A stretch of DNA of 64,000 bases from Gymnothorax reevesii (taxonomy: Eukaryota; Chordata; Actinopteri; Anguilliformes; Muraenidae), in the NCBI GenBank assembly GCA_029721435.1, contig CM056583.1, positions 50,013,620 to 50,077,619 of the forward strand, in the 5' to 3' direction. The notes beneath the pieces are model-generated. The model saw only the letters and a list, made by a program, of their open reading frames with translations. It made no database searches and was not told the DNA's origin. This document shows, in pieces, positions 57,025 to 64,000 of the stretch. Within the stretch, counting starts at the first letter, position 1. Every line of letters starts with the position of its first letter. The translations under genes and the position numbers were made by a program.

Positions 57025-58904
57025 AGCCTCATCTTGGTCATCTACCTGTCCCTGGTGCATGAGTTCACAACCTGTGCTCTGGAAGACTGTTTCAAATCTG
57101 ACTGGAATGAGAAAATGCACTAGGAGTTTTCAATCGATAACCAGTGGACATTAGATATAATATTGAAAAAATGTTGCAAATTCAAGTCCCAGAGTGATTC
57201 ATATTGAGTTTTCTAGACATTCATTAATGTCAAATTCAGAGACACAAATGGGAGTACATTTATCGCAGCTAATGGACTTCACGCATCGGCGAAAAGATTC
57301 AGTCATGCAATTGATGAAATGCTTAAAAATTTTGACATTTAAAATGTTTTTTTTTTTTGAAAACTAAATATACATTGCCTGTTCAATATAATCAAGGCAG
57401 GACTAATCACCGAAAAATCTCTTGCAATAAGATTCTTAAAATCATCTCCCAAGAACTTCCCATTTCAGTGTCAGAATAACCAGACCGATATGAGTACTCA
57501 TGAACTCCTTCATAAGCCAGATAAGTGTGTCCGAAGGTATCTCCAAAGATTTCTTTCAAAGGAAGTCGAATATTATTTGAATAAATTCATTCATTGAACT
57601 AGCTGCACAAAAAATAAATCATGTACAAGAGGAATCAGTTGTCCCTCAGCAGTACATCATGCAACATGCCATCTCCTATTAGCATGCTGTTGAGTGTCAG
57701 GATTTCAGCAGTAATCACAAATAACAGTCTTTATTAATGCCAGCAAACAACAACGGGAAAGAAATAAGCAAACAATTTGTATTGTTTGTTAAGCTAGTTG
57801 TATAACTAGTGATATGCTCTGACACATGGGTAGACATCACATACAGAGCACAGCATGTATAAACCTACAGATGATTGGGTGCAAGATGTGAATTTTATAT
57901 CCAGTGCTGGTTAGAGTGCTATGAATCTGAATCATTAGTAGTGTCATGCTGTGAACTGACTGCTTGGGCCCACAGCAACTGCACATATTTTTATTAGCTT
58001 TTACCCAAAGCCACTCCACAAAAATGAGTGCAAAGCCAGTGCTAATGGGGACCTGGCAGTCACTTATTTTTTCCTTGTGATTTAATGCTACAATTCAATT
58101 TAAACTTCTAAATAGATTAAATTAAATATGTCCATGTTACTGCATATTCAATTAAGTTTACCTAATTGATTAATTAATTAATGTTTTGTTGTTTTTTTTT
58201 ATTATTTTAGTCAATCACATGGATTTAACAGATTTAGAATATAGGAAGTTCATGCAAATAATCTTTGATGATCTAAAAGTGAAAGATAACTTTTGCCTGA
58301 AGTCAGCTGTAAATGACATAACTGACCCTGAGGCGTTATAAAATATGTTTTTGATTGTTTAAAGACAAAGCTAAACAGAAAGATAAAAATTAACAGTGAG
58401 ATTTACTGACATCAAAGGTCCAACAGCACTTTAATGGCAAGAAGTAGAAAAGCTCTTGCTGAAGACTTAAAGTGTCTGCTTTCCCGAGAGAGCTCTGACA
58501 CCCAACAGCTGAACACACTGGCAATTTTGTGAAGAATCCACCAATACAGTAAATGCTTAGATATTTCACCAAACAAACATGACTTGAGAACAACTCTCTG
58601 TTGACGCTGTGGGACTAGGTCAACGTGGCACAGCTGATATTGAAATTCATTAAGAATGAAATCTATTCTAGGAGTTTAGGGGCTAGCAAAAATGTCCATC
58701 CAGCAAGAAGCAGATATGAGGAAAGAGACCCCTGTAGAGAAAGAGACCCCAGTGCTTCATTAGGGATGCAGTCACATGTCAGAATGAGAGTAAACCAGGT
58801 AAGCATGTATGGTTTTCCTGAAGGAAGAAATGAGAATGGATGAATATCAATAGCACTACGGACAAGTGAAGTGAATGACACTGATATCGTGTTACAATGG
58901 CATC
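57025..58904. other. No gene recognised
   Basis: AT-rich sequence including an ATTGATTAATTAATTAATG tract at about 58164-58182 and poly-T at 58191-58199. No coding or transposon signal could be supported. Confidence 0.4.
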
Positions 58905-59882
58905 TCTCAGAGGATAGGATATATTAGGCAGCAAGTGAACATTTTTTCATTGAACTTGATGTGTTAGAAGCAGGAAAACTACACAAGTGTAAGGATGTAA
59001 GCGACTTTGAAAAGGGCCTCACTGTCATGCCTACACGATTGGGTCAGAGCATCTTTAAAACTATTGCTCAAGTGGGGTATTTCTGGTCTGCAATGGTCAG
59101 TAACTATCAAAATTGGTCCAAGATAGGAAAAATTGTGAACCGACGACAGGGTATTAGGCGGCCAAGGCTCATTGATTTGCGTGGGGAGTGAAGGCTCATG
59201 TGGTCTGAAAGTTAACGTTGATTCTGATAGAAAGGTGTCTAAACACGCAGTGCCTCGCAGTTTGTTGCATATGGGCCAGCATAGTTGCAGACCAGTCAGG
59301 GTCTTCATGCTGACCCCTGTCCATTGCTGAAAAGGCCTACCATTGGCATGTGAGCATCAGAACTGGACCATGGAACAATGTAAGGAGGTGGCCTGGTCTG
59401 ATGAATCACATTTTCTTTTTTTCTTCAAGTGGATGGCCGGGATGATGTGCGTCACTAACCTGGGGAAGACATGGCACCAGGATGCACTATGGGAAGAAGA
59501 AAAGTCGACAGAGGCAGTGTGCTGCTTTCGGCAATGTTCTGCTGGGAAGCCTTGGGTTTTGCCATTCACATGGATGTTACTTTGACACCACCCACCTAAA
59601 CTTTGTTGCAGACAAAGTACTCCCCTTAATGGAAATTATATTCCATAATGGCAGTGGCCTCTTTCAGCAGGATAATGCCTTTCAACACAGCAAAAAAGCT
59701 TCAGGAACGGCTTGAGGAACACAACAATGAGTACAAGGTGTGGACTTGGCCCCCAAATTCCCCAGATCTCAATCCAATCAAGCATCTGTGGGATGAACTG
59801 GACATACAGGTCCGATCCATGGAAGCCCCCCCCCTCCAAAAGGAGGACTTAAAGAAAATTAGGCTGGTGGTCATAATGTTGC
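58905..59882 (+). mobile_element. Tc1-like transposon remnant, family III
   Basis: The copy begins near ATATTAGGCAGCAAGTGAAC (58920) and ends GGTGGTCATAATGTT (59868-59882). The + strand holds three frame-shifted pieces: LEAGKLHKCKDVSDFEKG...LGQSIFKTIAQVG...NRRQGIRRPRLID (58961-59191), HQNWTMEQCKEVAWSDESHF (59343-59420), and QQDNAFQHSKKA...TWPPNSPDLNPIKHLWDEL (about 59670-59810). The Glu of PIEHLW is changed to Lys (PIKHLW), destroying the catalytic triad. About 150 bp before the 3' end are deleted. Confidence 0.85.
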
Positions 59883-60309
59883 GGCAGATCTACCAAAAAA
59901 AAATTATACGCATATATAAACTAATAAAGAGTTAAGGATCAAAGAAAAACTTTTGATCGATTTTTGTTTGTCTTTTTTTGCCAGATGGGGTCAGAATATC
60001 CCCATTTGGGTGGTCATTTGGACTATAAAAATCACATTATTATGGGACATGCGATCAGTGCCTGAACTTTTGAAAGTAAGTTAAACCAGATTTCCTTTTC
60101 ATGGATTTGAAGCAAAAACTTAGGATAAACTAACAAACTGCCTCAAAACACCCATTGTGACATGTACTATCTGCATGTTTTGCATGAGTGCCATTCCATG
60201 CGCGTGAATTACAGAAATGAAAGGGCTGAACATTTTCCATTCATCATTCCTTGAAATTTGAAGGTGGTTTGACAGTATCTCAGCACCCAATACATGTGAA
60301 TGGCCATTT
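59883..60309. other. No gene recognised
   Basis: Short spacer between Tc1 remnants. Possibly 5' part of the next one, but no end motif was seen. Confidence 0.4.
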
Positions 60310-60790
60310 AATGGCTTCTAGATGGACATACTCAGAGAACTGTGGCTCAGCGTCTAAAGACAGGCCTAGGCATTGTCCAAAGACGCTGGCAGAGGTTCAG
60401 GACAATTAATGCTGTTCAGAATCACCCCCATGTCAGAAGTTCCAGATCAAAAACAGAACGCTATGATAACAGTGTTGCAGCTGTGCTTTATGACCACACT
60501 ACATCTTGTGGATCAAGTAAGAGCGGCCAGAGGCACCAACGTGTCTGACCAGGTCGAAACGATTCATCTGTGAGACTGGGGTTCGTGATGCCGGCATCCT
60601 GCAGTCCAACCACCGTGACTTCACCGTCACAGAGGAGCTCGCCGAGATTGGTGCAGACATCATATCTGGTGGAATTGTGGTCAGTGGACAGATACAATGT
60701 CCAAAAATGAGTCACGCTTCCCACTCTGGTTCAATGGTGGTCGGTCTCGTGTTTATTGTCGTCAAGTAGGGAGATTTACCGATGTCACCG
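60310..60790 (+). mobile_element. Tc1-like transposon fragment
   Basis: The + strand reads RTVAQRLKTGLGIVQRRWQR (first DNA-binding domain, about 60340-60400), later MPASCSPTTVTSP, and NESRFPLWFNGGRSRVY (about 60700-60760), which is the block around the first catalytic Asp, with Asp changed to Asn (NES for DES). Several frameshifts occur. The second Asp and the Glu blocks and both ends are missing. Confidence 0.65.
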
Positions 60791-61899
60791 TTGCAGAAGT
60801 TTTTATATAAACATGTAAGCAGAGTGAGTAATGACCAGATTTGTGGCAAAGTTCCCCGATCTCAGAACTATAAAAGGAATGACATCAACAAGTAACAGAA
60901 TACCTGCACTAATGTAAATATAATGAATAGGAAAGACAAAACACATTTCGCTCACTCATTCTTTGTAGAAAAAGGGGAAACAATGACAAAAAAAGGCAAC
61001 ATAAATCTCCTGTTGCTATACAACCGACATGGGAAGGGAGAAGGAGCACTGGCTCGTCCATTAACCAAATTAAGCAGAAAAAACAGCTCAAAAAGGAGTG
61101 GGAATTCAGTACTAAATCAGGTAAGCCTCTACATCCTGTGGTAACACTATGGTCATTTGACATCACAGTCACATAACTGCCAAAGCGTTCCTCAGCCTCT
61201 CATTGGCTAAAACTTTTTGAGGGATGGAAAGATGTTCGGTCACATCTTTCTGATTTTTAAAATTGTACAACTTTACAGAAATTGTGAAAAATCCAGTTCA
61301 TAATATCTGGACTCCATATGGATAATTTGTTTACCGTTGTCTTTGTGTGAAAGTTGGCACTTTAAAGAAGAAAGAAAGAAAGATATAGGAAAAGTTTCAG
61401 CTTAAATATTTTGATGTCTAGCCCAGAGGTGATTTTGAAGGATAAGCTCAACCTGCGCAAAGAATCCATTTTTTCCAGCTCCAGAATGCAAAATCATGAC
61501 TAATATCTTCATGCAGTTAAAAAAACAAATGAGTTTATTGAAAAAAAAAAAACAACAACAACATTGTTGTGACTTGAGGAAATACATGTTAGATTGATGA
61601 CAAAACTCTAAAGAGACGTAGAAAATATGAACTCCCCAGTTTTCTGAAATTTCCAGGGAAACATTGATCATTAAAACTAGAATTTTTAGAGCAAAATCTA
61701 TTTTTTAAAAATAGCAAACAGCATAATTTGCCATTAAAATGCTTTTTGCTTGGAGGATGCCACATAATGAATTCACATACAAGGACCTAATAATGATCTG
61801 TATTCTGGAGTGCTTGATGATGATTAAGGACTTTGAATTTTAGCATACTCTCGGCATTGTGCAAAAACCTTGAATTTGCATTTATTTCTTTTTTTTTAG
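60791..61899. other. No gene recognised
   Basis: AT-rich with AAAGAAGAAAGAAAGAAAG near 61363-61381 and an A-run at 61540-61561. Nothing else supported; probably intron if the next exon is real. Confidence 0.4.
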
Positions 61900-62044
61900 A
61901 TGGAGAGAGTTCTCATCCAGCCTTCGGAACTGTCAGCATGCGAAATCCATAGCTATAATAAATGCTGAGCCCCTCATATTTAAATTCACAGGAGAAAGCA
62001 ACAGGTTAAAAAAGGTATCACCACTACAACTGTTTCCTGGGGAA
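61900..62044 (+). CDS. Candidate internal coding exon, 145 nt
   Basis: The acceptor is strong (TTTATTTCTTTTTTTTTAG, AG at 61898-61899) and the donor GGGGAA|GTAAGT is near consensus (GT at 62045). Entered in phase 2, 48 codons are open: WREFSSSLRNCQHAKSIAII, then NAEPLIFKFTGESNRL and KKVSPLQLFPGE, leaving phase 0. Other frames are closed. The residue mix looks natural and no transposon similarity was seen. Family not recognised. Of the exon candidates here this has the best splice pair. Confidence 0.45.
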
Positions 62045-62929
62045 GTAAGTCATTTAAGAATCTATGGAGCATGACCAGCTCAATCATCCCTTGATGTGTG
62101 GCAGGTAAAGGCTTATGCTGGAAGCTTGCATCACAAATGTAAAAAAGGGCATTAAATTCCCTTTTCTGGATTAAGAAATTACCAAAACTCTTTAACGCAT
62201 TGATGGATCATTTAAAAACTGCAAAAAAAACTGCAAAACTGCAATGACAAGACATTCTTATAGTCCAGATTTTTCCTAAGTCATCATAATACAAATTGCT
62301 AACATTTGCATACATATTTTACTCTGGACACAGTAAAAAATTATTTTAAATGTTTTGAAATTTGGCAGCTGAGATCACCATAGAGAAAATTGTGTTTTGG
62401 AATCGATTCATACCCGTGGACCATTAAGCCTCTGCCCAAAGCCTCCACTCTGGACACAACTGTGTGTGGGCGGATCTCCAGTCCTGTGAATGCATGAATA
62501 CGGTGTCAGTGCTAATGTTATTCATAATATTTTCTGGCTTTACATTGAATAGATTCAAGAAGATTGACCTCAGCAGGAAAAATGTTTAATTTGAATATTT
62601 TTATCATTTTGCTGCATGTATGCAAACCACTGGAGCAGACGGAGAAGCAAAGAAAATCCTCAACACCACATTGCTCAGACCGAGGCTGGAGCCTTTGTGA
62701 ATGGCGCCATCTAGCATGGTAGACTCTTCACTAGCAAAGAGACATTCATCTCCCATCATCTCACTGTTCTTGGATATCACAATCCAGTCTAAACAAATTT
62801 TGTTTTTGATCATTTTGAACAGGATATAGTGATGGAATTACATGTACAACAAAGTTCATAACTCATGTTTTAAAACAGTGCAGTAATCCGGCAATAGATA
62901 AGAGGATGTATCTCTATAAAAACCAGTCA
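62045..62929. other. No gene recognised
   Basis: AT-rich sequence leading into the last Tc1 remnant. No coding signal was identified. Confidence 0.4.
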
Positions 62930-63882
62930 GTGAAGCCAAATGTGAGGCCCAAATTTGTCAGAAATTATTCATATGCACTATACCCTCAGATTTTTAAAAA
63001 AGACGACGACCCCAAACATTCTTCAAAGCTTTGCTGGAACTACATTCATTCAAAAGAGGAGCAGAATGTCTTAAGAAACATGATTTGGCCACCACAGTCT
63101 CCAGACCTTTCTCCTATTGAGCTGGCACGGGATGAACTTGATAGGCAGGTGCGCCGATCCTAGCAACGAAAAACAGTTGTTTGAACACCTGAAATCTGCA
63201 TGGGAATCACTGCCAGCAGCATACTTCAAGAAACTGTTGCATCGCATGCCAAGAATTTCTGATGTAGTGATCAAGGCTAAGGGTGGCTATTTCGATGAAT
63301 CTAAAGTCTGAGCAAAGTCTCACAAAAATGTCTTGTTCAGCTTGAATTCTTGCTGGAAATGTGACTGTATGACATATTGAAACTGTCTTGGCCCCTTAAA
63401 TCACAATAAACTGAAATGAAATTCAGAAAACGGAGATTTTTTTTTTTTATTTGGCATCTCCAATCCCACCCGAATTTGGAATGCCCAATTGGTGAACTAT
63501 GTACAAGTCTTGCTCGTATGCGACCTCTTGCTGCCAATTCAGGAGATTACAGACAGTTCATGGCTCTCCGCCGAGGCATGCGCCTGTCAGCCACTGCTTC
63601 TTAAACACTCATTGGTTGAATCTTCGCAAGTTCAGAACGAGGGTGGAAGATACCTGGACATGACCAGGCTTAGAATCTTCCTAACGAGCGCCCATCTGGC
63701 CAACAGGAGGCGCTTCAGCAACGAACAAGGCAACTATTATTTTCCCTTCCAGACAGTCCCTTCCCAAGTTGCATCCCTGTAGCGCAATGGTCAATTGTGC
63801 GCTACTCTGAAAAAGAGAAAACAGTGTTTTGATTTGATTTTTTTTAAATCTGAGGGTGGCCCCAAAATTTTGGCCTGTACTG
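62930..63882 (+). mobile_element. Tc1-like transposon 3' half, family IV, split by a SINE
   Basis: The + strand encodes DDDPKHSSKLCWNYIHSKEE, then [20 protein letters not shown], and after a frameshift EHLKSAWESLPAAYFKKLLH and RMPRISDVVIKAKGGYFDES, the second Asp block, Glu block and C-terminus of a Tc1 transposase. The right end TTTTGGCCTGTACTG abuts TA at 63883-63884. The SINE at 63437-63814 sits between the transposase end and this terminal repeat. The 5' half is missing. Confidence 0.8.
63437..63814 (-). repeat. SINE copy 4, headless
   Basis: In reverse orientation, it starts with poly-T and GGCATCTCCAATCCCACCCG and ends at GTAGCGCAATGGTCAATTGT plus GCGCTACTCTGAAAAAG. That end corresponds to the 90 bp hairpin segment of the long form, so the tRNA-like head is lacking and this is a 5'-truncated long-form copy. 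Short flanking similarity (AGAAAACGG at 63425, AGAAAACAG at 63815) may be the target duplication. Confidence 0.85.
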
Positions 63883-64000
63883 TACATGATCAAAGCATGG
63901 AGAGCTAAAGTCAAAGCAAGGATAAATATTGACTTTACCCAAGCATATGCCACTGCACCTTGCTTCTAAAGCTAGTTTTCCATAATTTAAACATGACTTC

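Noticed and set aside
1..64000. CRISPR array, toxin-antitoxin, phage or other bacterial system
   Set aside because: No regularly spaced short direct repeats with unique spacers and no bacterial gene organisation; the content is vertebrate.

Overview
This 64 kb window is vertebrate nuclear DNA, most probably from a ray-finned fish. It is AT-rich, has no operons or long open frames, carries short microsatellites, and is packed with decayed mobile elements typical of fish: many Tc1-like transposons with DD34E transposase remains, hAT and PIF/Harbinger pieces, a tRNA-derived SINE family, LINE 3' ends and a Gypsy-type LTR element. The species cannot be fixed from the sequence. No intact protein gene was recognised.

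Layout. 1-9 kb: a foldback repeat, a 71-79 bp minisatellite, a Tc1 scrap, a BED-finger hAT (ZBED-like) fragment and a CpG-rich stretch (7.4-8.3 kb). 9.25-10.06 kb: an internally deleted Tc1 element. 12.6-12.75 kb: the best gene signal, a compact promoter (CRE, ZNF143/Staf-like and YY1-like motifs) followed by ATG and a 16 nt coding stretch ending at a splice donor on the + strand. 15-25 kb: a 1.1 kb dispersed repeat, a SINE, a compound microsatellite and two foldback MITEs. 26-33 kb: a hAT C-terminal remnant, a LINE 3' end, and a decayed Gypsy element whose Gag resembles the SCAN domain and whose integrase follows protease with no reverse transcriptase between, the Gmr1-like order. 33.7-38.6 kb: Tc1 fragments and a nest of two elements, each bounded by its own 8 bp target duplication. 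42 kb: a Harbinger transposase remnant split by a SINE. 46-55 kb: two nearly complete Tc1 elements with about 210 bp terminal repeats, other Tc1 pieces, and two copies of an LTR-like repeat, one split by a SINE with a perfect 12 bp target duplication. 59-64 kb: three more Tc1 remnants, the last split by a SINE.

Four short + strand open stretches with good splice signals (39304-39414, 45599-45702, 56867-57024, 61900-62044) could be exons of a gene starting at 12731, with introns swollen by transposons. This is inference: reading phases do not chain directly and the product was not recognised. The value of the window lies in its nested insertion history, the SINE family, the SCAN-like Gag and the putative promoter. 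I saw no new defence system, CRISPR array or gene cluster.
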